In this document: positions 18,078 through 26,649 of the stretch, piece after piece
How the letters are laid out: every line of letters starts with the position of its first letter
Position numbering within the stretch: position 1 is the stretch's first letter
NCBI GenBank assembly: GCA_014799405.1
Contig: JAAVIA010000041.1
Location: 34,994 to 70,137, forward strand
Reading direction: 5' to 3'
Origin: Lachnospiraceae bacterium
Lineage (GTDB): Bacteria > Bacillota > Clostridia > Lachnospirales > Lachnospiraceae
DNA: 35,144 bases
The notes under the pieces: generated by a model
What the model was told of the DNA's origin: nothing
Database searches by the model: none
The model's input: only the letters and a program-made list of their open reading frames with translations
Made by a program: the position numbers and the translations under genes

Positions 18078-19998
18078 AATCCGTCCCTGCCTTAACATCA
18101 TCTGCCGCACTCTTAAGCTTAACATTTTGATGCTTTTCATAAAGCTCCATAAATTCATCACCTGTAAGGTTTTCCTTTTCATAAAGCACCTTTGCAATAG
18201 CGTCAAGAGTAGTCATGTTTTTCTTAAGAAGCTTAATTGCCCTCTCGTAGGAGGCCTTTATCATATTTTTAACTTCTGTATCAACCTTGGTTTCAGTCTC
18301 TGATGAGCAGTTAAGGACACGTCTGTTGTCAAGATACTGACCTGTTACACTTTCAAGCTGCACCATTCCGAACTTGTCCGACATACCATACATGGTTATC
18401 ATTGTTCTCGCAATGCTTGTTGCCTTTTCTATGTCATTTGCCGCACCACTTGTAACTGAATCAAACTTCAGCTCCTCCGCCGCACGTCCTGCAAGACAGA
18501 TAACAATTTCCTCCTCAAGCTCCTTCTTGCTTTCCAGTTGCTTTTCCTCCTCCGGAACCTGCCATACATATCCTAAAGCTCCACCGGTTCTCGGCACAAT
18601 GGTTATTCTCTGTATAGGCAGAGTATTTTTCTGAAGTGCCGACACAAGGGCGTGTCCAACCTCATGATAGGCAACGATTTCCTTTTCCTTCGGGCTTAAA
18701 AGCTTTTCTTTCTTTTCCTTTCCCGCAAATACGACCTCCACAGAGCCAAGAAGGTCAGCCTGCGATACAAAGTCACGTCTGTTTCTTACTGCAAGCAATG
18801 CCGCCTCATTTATAATATTGGCAAGGTCTGCACCAACCGCACCGGCAGTTGCAAGGGCAAGCTCCTTTAAATTCACCGTCTGATCCATCTTTACATCCTT
18901 GGAATGAACCTTTAACGTATCGATTCGTCCCTGCAAGTCAGGCTTTGACACTATTACTCTTCTGTCAAATCGTCCCGGACGAAGCAACGCCTTGTCAAGC
19001 ACCTCCGGTCTGTTTGTAGCTGCAAGCACAACGATACCCTTTGAGGTGTCAAAGCCATCCATCTCTGAAAGAAGCTGATTTAATGTCTGCTCCCTTTCAG
19101 AATCACCTCCTGAATGTCTTGTATCCCTGCTTCTTCCTATAGCATCAATCTCATCTATAAATATAATACATGGTGCCATGGCATTTGCGCGCTTAAATAA
19201 ATCCCTTACTCGTGAGGCTCCCACACCCACATATAGCTCAACAAAATCTGAGCCTGAAAGTGAGAAAAACGGAACCTTCGCCTCTCCTGCAACAGCCTTT
19301 GCAAGAAGGGTCTTTCCTGTTCCCGGAGGTCCCACAAGCAGAGCTCCTCTCGGAAGCTTTGCGCCAATCTGAAGGTATTTCTCAGGCTTTTCAAGAAAAT
19401 CAACCATCTCGGAAAGCGATTCCTTTGCCTCCTCCTGACCTGCCACATCCTTAAAGGTAACACCCGTTTCCGTCTGAACATACATTTTAGCATTGGATTT
19501 TCCGACGCCCATAACACCACCGCTCTTTGTGGCACTTTTCATAATAAGCATCATGAGAAGATAAAATGCAACAATCATAATACCATAGGAAAGAATTGTC
19601 TGCACAATAACACTTCCGCCCTCGTCTATCTCCTCGAAGGTTACCCCCGCCTTGTGAAGCCTTTCAATAAGGTTGTAATCGTCGGTTCTGACAACGCTGT
19701 AAGAAACCTCATAAACTGCATTTTCATTTTGCTCGGCAGGCTCAAAGGTTATTTCATTTGAATATATTTTTACGTTCTGAACATTGCCCTCGTCCAGCAT
19801 TGCAAGAAACTCATCATATGTTATCTGCTCCTTGCCCGAATCCTTAAATTTACTGTACGTCTGCCAAAAAGCAAGGGTCATTAAAACAGACAATATAAGA
19901 ATGATAAGCGTAGCCGAAGGTTTTTTCTTATTATTGTTGTTACCGCCCTGATTGTTGTTTGAATTGCCGTTATCGTTATTGCTCTGATTATTTTCCAT
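18067..19998 (-). CDS. ftsH: ATP-dependent zinc metalloprotease FtsH
   Basis: FtsH is a membrane-bound AAA+ protease that degrades misfolded membrane proteins and regulatory substrates. The 643-residue protein starts at the ATG at 19998. Its first 25 residues are an Asn/Gln/Gly-rich tract (SNNDNGNSNNNQGGNNNN) before TM1 (about 29-46); an external domain and TM2 (about 133-152) follow. The AAA module has Walker A GPPGTGKT, Walker B CIIFIDEIDAIG and the SRH region ATNRPEVLDKALLRPGRFDR. The protease domain has the HEVGH zinc site. glyA lies 74 bases upstream and yfbR overlaps its stop. The Asn-rich N-terminus is unusual; the catalytic parts are intact. Confidence 0.97.
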   Translation of the reverse strand: MENNQSNNDNGNSNNNQGGNNNNKKKPSATLIILILSVLMTLAFWQTYSKFKDSGKEQITYDEFLAMLDEGNVQNVKIYSNEITFEPAEQNENAVYEVSYSVVRTDDYNLIERLHKAGVTFEEIDEGGSVIVQTILSYGIMIVAFYLLMMLIMKSATKSGGVMGVGKSNAKMYVQTETGVTFKDVAGQEEAKESLSEMVDFLEKPEKYLQIGAKLPRGALLVGPPGTGKTLLAKAVAGEAKVPFFSLSGSDFVELYVGVGASRVRDLFKRANAMAPCIIFIDEIDAIGRSRDTRHSGGDSEREQTLNQLLSEMDGFDTSKGIVVLAATNRPEVLDKALLRPGRFDRRVIVSKPDLQGRIDTLKVHSKDVKMDQTVNLKELALATAGAVGADLANIINEAALLAVRNRRDFVSQADLLGSVEVVFAGKEKKEKLLSPKEKEIVAYHEVGHALVSALQKNTLPIQRITIVPRTGGALGYVWQVPEEEKQLESKKELEEEIVICLAGRAAEELKFDSVTSGAANDIEKATSIARTMITMYGMSDKFGMVQLESVTGQYLDNRRVLNCSSETETKVDTEVKNMIKASYERAIKLLKKNMTTLDAIAKVLYEKENLTGDEFMELYEKHQNVKLKSAADDVKAGTDYEL

Positions 19999-20072
19999 AT
20001 TTTTCTCTTTTCTCCAAATTAACAATGAGCCGTCCCAGAATACACTGCAACAGCCCATCTAAATAATAAAAA

Positions 20073-21308
20073 TTATTTATATAAAGGATATTTGTCAGTA
20101 ATACTCTTTACTAATGACATAGCCTTATCGTTATCCTTATGAATAACTGCCGCTGCTATTGCATCAGCTATGGTTACCATATCCTCCTCGTTAGCGCCTC
20201 TCGTTGTAACGGCAGGAGTGCCAAGTCTTATTCCGCTCGTCACAAAAGGTGATTTAGGGTCGTTTGGAACCGTATTCTTGTTACATGTAATGTGTACCGT
20301 GTCGAGAAGCTTCTCAACTTCCTTTCCTGTAAGGTCAAGGTTCTGCAAATCCACAAGCATAAGGTGATTGTCAGTGCCTCCCGAAACTATCTTAAAGCCC
20401 CTCTCGGTAAGCTCCGCTGCAAGTCTTGCAGCATTTTTAACAACCTGCCTCTGATACTGCTTATACTCATCGGAAAGAGCCTCCTTAAGACACACTGCCT
20501 TTGCAGCTATAACGTGCATGAGAGGTCCGCCCTGAATACCCGGAAATACAGCCTTGTTAAAGTTATACTTCTCATTTACCTCATTGCTTGAGAGAATCAT
20601 GCCGCCACGAGGTCCTCTTAAGGTCTTGTGAGTTGTGGTTGTTGTAACATGTGCATATTCTATAGGGCTTTCATGGACACCTGCCGCTACAAGTCCTGCT
20701 ATATGCGCCATATCTACCATGAGAACCGCTCCCACGCTGTCGGCTATTTCCCTGAAACGCTTAAAATCAATTGCTCTTGCATAAGCGGAAGCGCCTGCCA
20801 CAATAAGTTTTGGCTTACACTCCTTTGCAATGGCAAGTACACTGTCATAATCTATAAATCCGTCGTCATTTACGCCGTAAGGCACAACATTGAAGTATTT
20901 TCCCGACATATTTACGGGAGAACCATGTGTAAGGTGTCCGCCGTGTGCAAGATTCATTCCCATAAATGTATCACCCGGCTCCATAATGGCAAAAAATGCG
21001 GCCATATTTGCCTGTGCTCCCGAATGCGGCTGCACATTTACATACTCACATCCAAAAAGCTTCTTAGCTCGTTCCCTCGCTAAATCCTCCACAACATCAA
21101 CGTGCTCGCACCCACCGTAATATCGCTTTCCCGGATATCCTTCAGCATATTTATTTGTAAGAGGACTTCCCATTGCTGCCATGACAGCCTTCGAAACAAT
21201 ATTTTCAGATGCAATAAGCTCAATGTTGTCATTCTGTCTGTTAATCTCGGCAGTCATTGCCTGCGCAACCTCAGGGTCAAAGCCTTGTATCTCATCAAAA
21301 CCGTACAT
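20073..21308 (-). CDS. glyA: Serine hydroxymethyltransferase
   Basis: GlyA is the PLP enzyme that interconverts serine and glycine with tetrahydrofolate, supplying one-carbon units. The 411-residue protein is standard length. Motifs include [53 protein letters not shown] and the PLP-lysine block [14 protein letters not shown]. The ATG at 21308 has GGGAGG about eight bases upstream; the frame opens earlier, but that part lacks a better ribosome site. It follows the YihY gene by 48 bases and precedes ftsH by 74 bases. Confidence 0.97.
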   Translation of the reverse strand: MYGFDEIQGFDPEVAQAMTAEINRQNDNIELIASENIVSKAVMAAMGSPLTNKYAEGYPGKRYYGGCEHVDVVEDLARERAKKLFGCEYVNVQPHSGAQANMAAFFAIMEPGDTFMGMNLAHGGHLTHGSPVNMSGKYFNVVPYGVNDDGFIDYDSVLAIAKECKPKLIVAGASAYARAIDFKRFREIADSVGAVLMVDMAHIAGLVAAGVHESPIEYAHVTTTTTHKTLRGPRGGMILSSNEVNEKYNFNKAVFPGIQGGPLMHVIAAKAVCLKEALSDEYKQYQRQVVKNAARLAAELTERGFKIVSGGTDNHLMLVDLQNLDLTGKEVEKLLDTVHITCNKNTVPNDPKSPFVTSGIRLGTPAVTTRGANEEDMVTIADAIAAAVIHKDNDKAMSLVKSITDKYPLYK

Positions 21309-21356
21309 TTTATTTACCTCCCTATTGGACATATACTCTAAGCATTCGCCATGATA

Positions 21357-22214
21357 TTATACCATATCGTTTCCATTATTGCTATCTGCATTTTCATCTT
21401 TTTGAAAAAAAACCGGACGAAGGGAATTAAATTCCGCACCGTATAAAATAATCTGCATACCCACATACAGCCAGATTAAGATAACAACTATGGAGGTAAG
21501 ACTTCCGTACATATAGGACGCCCTTGTTGCAAACCTCATGTATATTGCAAAGCCTCTTGTCATAACCATCCAGGCAAATGCCGCAAATACAGCACCCATT
21601 ATTTCATCCTTGAACCGCCCCTTACGATTGGGGAGCTGATAATAGATGAGAAGAATAAACACAAAGAACACCGCAAATGTAAGCGCTCCCTTTACACTTA
21701 ATATAAGCGCCGTGGCATTGGCAAGCTCAGGTCTTGCCCTGACAATCCTTTTAGCTATATCATTTCCAAAAGTGTTTAAAATCATAAGTGCAATACAGAT
21801 AATCATAAAAATAATTGTATAAAGTGCACTTATAAGCCTTGTAAGAATAAAGCCCCTTGCGCGTTCCACCCCATACACCTTATTAAGTCCATAGGTGATA
21901 GCCTGTATTCCTTTTCCCGCTGACCATATGGTAAAAAGAGTAGTTATGATTGTAAATGAACCTCCACCGGAGTACATAATATCATCAACCATATATATTA
22001 TGTATGAGTCAAGCTCATCCGGCATAATCTCAATAAGCTCAGATACTATATTCTGCCTTGCAAAGGGGAGATGCATCGCAGCCATTATAATCATTATGAC
22101 AAATGGAAAACAGGACAATAGAACAAAGAATGCCGTCTGTGCTGCATAAGCAGGAAGACTGTCATCCGAACCCTTTTCCACTATACGCACTATATTTTTT
22201 ATAAAAGCCTTCAC
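21357..22214 (-). CDS. YihY/UPF0761 family membrane protein
   Basis: The 285-residue protein has about six TM segments and the signature of the YihY family: SLPAYAAQTAFFVLLSCFPFV near the N-terminus, IWSAGKGIQAITYGLNKVYGVE in the middle, and GAVFAAFAWMVMTRGFAIYM near the C-terminus. The family was once called ribonuclease BN or virulence factor BrkB, neither of which is supported for these members; the true role is uncertain. The start codon directly abuts the stop of the upstream SpoIID-like gene, implying coupling. A short charged tail follows the last TM. Confidence 0.88.
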   Translation of the reverse strand: MKAFIKNIVRIVEKGSDDSLPAYAAQTAFFVLLSCFPFVIMIIMAAMHLPFARQNIVSELIEIMPDELDSYIIYMVDDIMYSGGGSFTIITTLFTIWSAGKGIQAITYGLNKVYGVERARGFILTRLISALYTIIFMIICIALMILNTFGNDIAKRIVRARPELANATALILSVKGALTFAVFFVFILLIYYQLPNRKGRFKDEIMGAVFAAFAWMVMTRGFAIYMRFATRASYMYGSLTSIVVILIWLYVGMQIILYGAEFNSLRPVFFQKDENADSNNGNDMV

Positions 22215-24551
22215 TTATTCTTCCCCGTCTTCTTCTAAAAATTCATATATCATTGCAAAGTCAGCAGATGAAAAATAATGCTTTATGATATATGTATAAT
22301 TATACCCCTTGGCAGCTAAAGCATTTGCCCCATTCTGACTTAAACCGACACCGTGACCGAAGCCTCCTCCGTATATTGTAAAGCCCCCGTCACTTTCCGT
22401 TATATAATAAAATGTACTCGGCAGTGAGCTCCAACCCGTTACGACAGAAGCATCCTGCCTTACAATATTTTGATTAACGGGTGTTATAAGATTTCTTATA
22501 TTAGTCTGCCCTTTAACCAAAATCGTCCCTTTGGTTCCCTCTATCAAAAGTGCAAGCACCATGCCGCTGCTGCTTCTTTCATTAACCTCCACGGAAACAA
22601 TGTCTCCTATATCCATAATGTCCCCATCAACAAAATCACCATTGTCGTTTTTAACTCTTATGCTTCCTGCCGCAGTGTCAAGCCGTTCCGAAAGATTACG
22701 GTTTACGGCTTTGGATATATCGTCTCTTGTATAATATATGCTCCATCTGTAATATGGCAAATCCTTCTCGATAGTGTCATATCCAAGACTGTCCTCCATA
22801 AACTGCACAAAAGTGTCCTCATCTGATAAATCAAGCTCGGATTTTTCCATGTCCTCTACATTGGAGGTAAAATAAGGATATGATGTGCCTCCCCACACCT
22901 CTGAATTTGTACATGTCATACCGCATGAGGTTGAAAAGTAAAGAGGAAAAACCACCTTGCCCTCATAAGCCGGAACAATTCCATAGGTTTCATCAACTGC
23001 CCTTATGCTCTCCTGTGTCTTTAAAACGTCATTGTACATTTGACAAAAAACCGAATCATCCAAATCAGCATTATACTCGTCAAAGCTTCCATCATTCATT
23101 TTACCATAGGCATATGCTCTTGTACAAACGGCAATTGCCTTACGCGCCTCATTCTCATACGAAGACGGAACCTCACTTGAAACAACACCATACAAATACT
23201 GCTCAAGAGGCAACTCATTGATGACATACATGCTGTCATCCTTAATATCAAGCTCAATAAAACCGTCATAAACAGGATTTCCACATTCTCTTGTTATGTT
23301 GTGGACGGTAATTCCTTTCCCCTTACCGGTCTGCTCTATAATAATTTTATCACCATTTTCATAATCCTCGTATTGTATTGTAAACATCTCCCCTGCAGGA
23401 AATGTTTTTTCACCGCCGTCAGGATATATGACCTTAAGCATTCCCTCCGATGAAAGGGTTAGCTTTGCCATCTTGTATGATGTAAAATCATTATTGCTCA
23501 GTATTACCCTTATTGTTTCGCACTCTGCATTTCCATATGTAACAGCGGCACAGGCTTTTTTATCCTTTACTAAAAGCTTCACCGTCCCATATCCCAAAAG
23601 AGGCCGCCTGCTTTCCACAAAGCTTACGTCATCCGATACGTTATATACTGCAAAATTATCATCATAGGAATATTTCGGTGTACCTTCTAACCGTATATCT
23701 CCCTCAATCGAAATGGCTCTGCCTTCCATAACCTCGTACTCATCATCAAAATTCACAATACCTGCATCTGTTATAAAAAGCGTTCCCACACAATCCTTTT
23801 TTACCACAATACTGCCGTTTACGGGATAGCTTTTTGTTATTCCCTTATATAAAAAAGTACACTGCTTATTGTTCACATCAATAATCCATACATGTTCAAG
23901 AGGTATTTCCGTATGTCCAAAGCCGTTGACCTTAAATATTACGCTATTTTTTACGTAAACATCCAAAACCCGGTCTAAATATTTTTCTTCATAGGAGGTT
24001 TGAAAATCATATCTTTTAGCGCCATCGCTCACATATATTTTTTCCCTGTTTTCCTCATCCTCCGTCTTAATGACATTGAATACAAGAATTTCCCTGCGCT
24101 CCAAACCGTTTACAACATCAGAATCCACCATATTGTGGTAAATCTCATCAAACTCCTCACGGCTGACAACGCTTTCATCACTCCTGCCCTTAAAATAATC
24201 CTTATATACAGTGTCAGGAGCACCGATTATTTTAACAATATTTTTCACATATGAAACTGTAATGGGATTACTTTTTGACAGTGGATCCACCAATCTTGCA
24301 AGCTGAGTGCCGGATTCCTCCGAAGCTGCAAGATAGCTTACAACCTTTTCGACATCGCTGTAGGAATAACAGTCTGCATCCGTTTTTGTTGATACATCCT
24401 CATATGAGGCATCCATACCGGTGCTTACAGCCTCATCCTGCCAGTCTTCTTCCTTTGTTTCTTTTGCCATTCTATTAACCTCACCTGCAATAACAATGAT
24501 TAATGCAAGCGAAAAAAACAGCCCTAAAAAAATGTATATTTTTCTTTTCAT
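22215..24551 (-). CDS. SpoIID/LytB-domain protein with long N-terminal region
   Basis: The 778-residue protein has an N-terminal signal anchor (about 5-22) and a C-terminal SpoIID domain (about 440-770). SpoIID motifs include LPLEQYLYGVVSSEVPSSYE, AIAVCTRAYAYG, the TSCGMTCTNSEVWGG region and the end GGGFGHGVGLSQNGANAL. SpoIID is a lytic transglycosylase of the engulfment machinery, and homologues act as LytB amidase enhancers. The 400-residue region between anchor and domain is rich in short beta-type segments and is not a family I recognise; it could bind wall polymer or mediate assembly. It is considerably larger than SpoIID (about 340 residues), so it is probably not the sporulation protein itself. 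It is the first gene of the run to DUF951. A structured RNA lies upstream. Confidence 0.82.
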   Translation of the reverse strand: MKRKIYIFLGLFFSLALIIVIAGEVNRMAKETKEEDWQDEAVSTGMDASYEDVSTKTDADCYSYSDVEKVVSYLAASEESGTQLARLVDPLSKSNPITVSYVKNIVKIIGAPDTVYKDYFKGRSDESVVSREEFDEIYHNMVDSDVVNGLERREILVFNVIKTEDEENREKIYVSDGAKRYDFQTSYEEKYLDRVLDVYVKNSVIFKVNGFGHTEIPLEHVWIIDVNNKQCTFLYKGITKSYPVNGSIVVKKDCVGTLFITDAGIVNFDDEYEVMEGRAISIEGDIRLEGTPKYSYDDNFAVYNVSDDVSFVESRRPLLGYGTVKLLVKDKKACAAVTYGNAECETIRVILSNNDFTSYKMAKLTLSSEGMLKVIYPDGGEKTFPAGEMFTIQYEDYENGDKIIIEQTGKGKGITVHNITRECGNPVYDGFIELDIKDDSMYVINELPLEQYLYGVVSSEVPSSYENEARKAIAVCTRAYAYGKMNDGSFDEYNADLDDSVFCQMYNDVLKTQESIRAVDETYGIVPAYEGKVVFPLYFSTSCGMTCTNSEVWGGTSYPYFTSNVEDMEKSELDLSDEDTFVQFMEDSLGYDTIEKDLPYYRWSIYYTRDDISKAVNRNLSERLDTAAGSIRVKNDNGDFVDGDIMDIGDIVSVEVNERSSSGMVLALLIEGTKGTILVKGQTNIRNLITPVNQNIVRQDASVVTGWSSLPSTFYYITESDGGFTIYGGGFGHGVGLSQNGANALAAKGYNYTYIIKHYFSSADFAMIYEFLEEDGEE

Positions 24552-24604
24552 AAATACAATTCATCCGTAAGCTTAAATATAAATCACATGTATTCAAGTA
24601 GTAT

Positions 24605-24628
24605 AAAGAACAAAGCGTCTTCGACGCT
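24605..24628 (-). terminator. Terminator of the structured RNA
   Basis: On the minus strand AGCGTC-GAA-GACGCT (24614-24628) is a 6-bp stem with a three-base loop, followed by TTTGTTCTTT. It ends the RNA 54 bases before the start of the SpoIID-like gene. Confidence 0.75.
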
Positions 24629-24918
24629 GCAGTTCGTATCTTAGCAGGGCCCGTAGGGACCGTTATTGTCCTCAGGGCTCCGTCTGCTTCGCAGACACCT
24701 CAGGACATATGCCAATGGGAAACGAAGTTTCCTATCAGACAAAAAAATATATATCCAGAATGCCGGTTCCTGCCTTTTGACTCCTAGCAAAGCTAGGTGG
24801 GCAACCGCACATAGTTTTTTTGTCTTCCACTGCAATCGGAGGCCTGACATATTACTACGCTGTAGGAATCCCGTTTAAAGTAAATGTAGGTTCAAAATAA
24901 ACAGGAATTATCGAGCAT
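24605..24918 (-). ncRNA. Structured RNA, class not identified
   Basis: On the minus strand, a gene-free block between two promoter-like sequences and an intrinsic terminator folds into many local helices. These are 24815-24824 with 24738-24747 (10 bp), 24783-24797 (CCTAGC/GCTAGG), 24718-24732 (GGAAAC/GTTTCC), 24682-24696 (GTCTGC/GCAGAC) within an outer stem 24668-24676 with 24698-24706, and the terminator hairpin. The length is about 315 nt from the nearer promoter or about 380 nt from the farther one. I found no motifs of RNase P, tmRNA or SRP RNA. A 6S-like RNA or a leader controlling the SpoIID-like gene 54 bases downstream are possible. The open frames across it are short and look non-coding. 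Confidence 0.7.
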
Positions 24919-24924
24919 TCCAGA

Positions 24925-24954
24925 TATATATGTATCAATAAATCAACCTGACAA
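24925..24954 (-). promoter_or_regulatory. Nearer promoter candidate of the structured RNA
   Basis: On the minus strand TTGTCA (24949-24954) and TATATA (24925-24930) are separated by 18 bases. Transcription from here would start near 24918, giving an RNA of about 315 nt. Confidence 0.45.
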
Positions 24955-24988
24955 CATCCATTATCATAATTGATATTGCCTTTTGTTA

Positions 24989-25017
24989 ATTATATAATAA
25001 TTATATGCCATTTTCAA
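24989..25017 (-). promoter_or_regulatory. Farther, stronger promoter candidate of the structured RNA
   Basis: On the minus strand TTGAAA (25012-25017) and a perfect TATAAT (24989-24994) are separated by exactly 17 bases. Transcription would start near 24982. Apart from this and the RNA, the 24552-25198 gap of about 650 bases holds only AT-rich DNA and the phosphofructokinase ribosome site. Confidence 0.6.
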
Positions 25018-25198
25018 GTAAATATTAGGGAAATTAATGGATATTAATATAAAATATATTTTGTGTCAAATTTCAGATTGGCTGTAGCTATTTTTTATAG
25101 AGTATGCTATCCTTTATCTGTCAATAATTATTATCAAAAGATTATTGGTATTACACGTTGTAACATGATGATATACAGATAAAGCAATGGAGATTACT

Positions 25199-26419
25199 AT
25201 GAAAAAAAATTGTATTGTTGCCCAATCCGGTGGGCCTACAGCTGCTATTAACGCCTCCCTTGCAGGAATTGTGCAGGGAATTACAGACAGTGGTTATTTT
25301 GAGCATATATATGGCTCAATTCATGGAATACAGGGAGTAATAAGGGAGCAGTTTCTTGATTTAACATCAAGCACTCCTGAATTTATCAACCAACTCAAAT
25401 GCACTCCTGCCATGTATTTAGGTTCATGCCGCTTCAAGCTTCCGAACTGGAAGGATGATACAGATTCATACAAAGAAATTTTTGATATTTTTGAAAAAAT
25501 GAATGTTGGTGCATTTTTTTATATTGGCGGCAATGACTCTATGGACACTGTAGACAAGCTGTCTCAGTATGCTGCCGAAACAGGCAGCAATATAAAAATT
25601 GCCGGTGTACCGAAAACGATTGACAACGATTTGGTGTGCACTGACCACACACCTGGCTTTGGCTCTGCCGCAAAATACATTGCAGGAAGCATAAGGGAAA
25701 TTGCTTACGATACATATATATATGACGTTGAAAGCGTAACTATCGTTGAAATTATGGGAAGAGATGCCGGCTGGTTAACAGCTGCATCCGTACTTGCACG
25801 CAATGGCAAAAATCTGGCTCCCCACCTTATATATCTTCCCGAGGTTGCATTTGACGAGGAGGCATTTTTATCTGACTTAAAGAATTTAATTAAAATACAT
25901 CAAAATATTATTGTAGCGGTATCAGAAGGTATACATGACGCAAGCGGAGCTTATCTGTCCGCTACAGATGCAGCAGCTGACAAGTTCGGACATGCCCAGC
26001 TTTCCGGTGCCGGAAAATATCTTGAAACTCTTGTAAAGAATCGTCTTGGTATAAAGGTCCGTTCCGTAGAAGTTAACGTGCTTCAAAGATGTGCCGGACA
26101 TATGGCATCAAAAACAGATTTAGATGAATCATTTGAGCTTGGTAAAAAAGCCGTTCAGCTTGTTCAGGATGGCAAAACAGGATTTATGACAACGCTTAAC
26201 CGCACACGCAATGTCCCTTACAGCTATGAGCTTTCCTCCGTGCCTGTATGTGAAGTTGCAAACAAAGCCAAAGCAGTCCCATTAGATTGGATAAATAAAG
26301 AAAAAAATAATGTCACGGAAGAAATGGTTGCCTATTTAGCACCACTCGTCTTAGGCGAGGTTCCAATTGAATACGAAGCCGGCATTCCAAAATACCTTGA
26401 TATATCACATTTGCTGTAA
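25199..26419 (+). CDS. Phosphofructokinase, PPi-dependent type
   Basis: This 406-residue PfkA-fold enzyme phosphorylates fructose 6-phosphate in glycolysis. N-terminal VAQSGGPTAAINASLAG binds the phosphoryl donor. GGNDS (residues 110-114) has Asp where ATP enzymes have the second Gly of GGDGS, and PKTIDND (138-144) has Lys where ATP enzymes have Gly. Asp plus Lys at these two positions is the known signature of pyrophosphate dependence. The Asn in place of the first Asp is notable. MGRDAGWLTAAS is the substrate-binding loop. The ATG at 25199 has GGAG six bases upstream and is preferred over the ATG at 25187, which overlaps that site. The gene stands alone and ends just before the large palindrome. 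Confidence 0.93.
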   Translation: MKKNCIVAQSGGPTAAINASLAGIVQGITDSGYFEHIYGSIHGIQGVIREQFLDLTSSTPEFINQLKCTPAMYLGSCRFKLPNWKDDTDSYKEIFDIFEKMNVGAFFYIGGNDSMDTVDKLSQYAAETGSNIKIAGVPKTIDNDLVCTDHTPGFGSAAKYIAGSIREIAYDTYIYDVESVTIVEIMGRDAGWLTAASVLARNGKNLAPHLIYLPEVAFDEEAFLSDLKNLIKIHQNIIVAVSEGIHDASGAYLSATDAAADKFGHAQLSGAGKYLETLVKNRLGIKVRSVEVNVLQRCAGHMASKTDLDESFELGKKAVQLVQDGKTGFMTTLNRTRNVPYSYELSSVPVCEVANKAKAVPLDWINKEKNNVTEEMVAYLAPLVLGEVPIEYEAGIPKYLDISHLL

Positions 26420-26427
26420 AAATAAAA

Positions 26428-26643
26428 GGGGCTGTCGCATTAAGATTTTAGTGTATGGCTCGTCTGCGGCTGCTACATGCTGCTATATACACATAAAACC
26501 GTTTGAAGACGTCGGTACTTAGGTGACGTATTTTGGCACCTTAGTACCGTTACGTCGGAGACGAGCGAAAGCGTGTTTTATGTGTATATAGCAGCATGTA
26601 GCAGCCGCAGACAAGCCATATCAAATCTTAATGCGACAGCCCC
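26428..26643. repeat. Long near-perfect palindrome (element A), about 216 bp
   Basis: The outer arms are 26428-26448 and 26623-26643 (21/21 complementary). After small unequal loops, AGCCAT pairs, then 26462-26499 pairs with 26575-26612 (38/38). An inner imperfect stem follows (26508-26525 with 26537-26556). The minus strand carries GCTTTCGCTC, CCGACG and CGTAACGGTACTAAG on one side only, a core shared with the palindrome at 31013-31163. It fills the gap between the converging phosphofructokinase and response-regulator genes. As RNA it would be one very long hairpin able to end or protect both transcripts. No transposase and no clear target-site duplication were seen. Confidence 0.95.
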
Positions 26644-26649
26644 CTATAA

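Noticed and set aside
24641-24878. Short open frames of 69-70 codons on both strands across the RNA
   Set aside because: They cross several hairpins, lack ribosome sites and show no protein-like composition.
24605-24918. The structured RNA as RNase P RNA, tmRNA or SRP RNA
   Set aside because: The hallmark sequences (GAGGAAAGTCC, a TTCGAC...CCA tRNA-like end, GGAAGGAAGCAGC) are not found on either strand.
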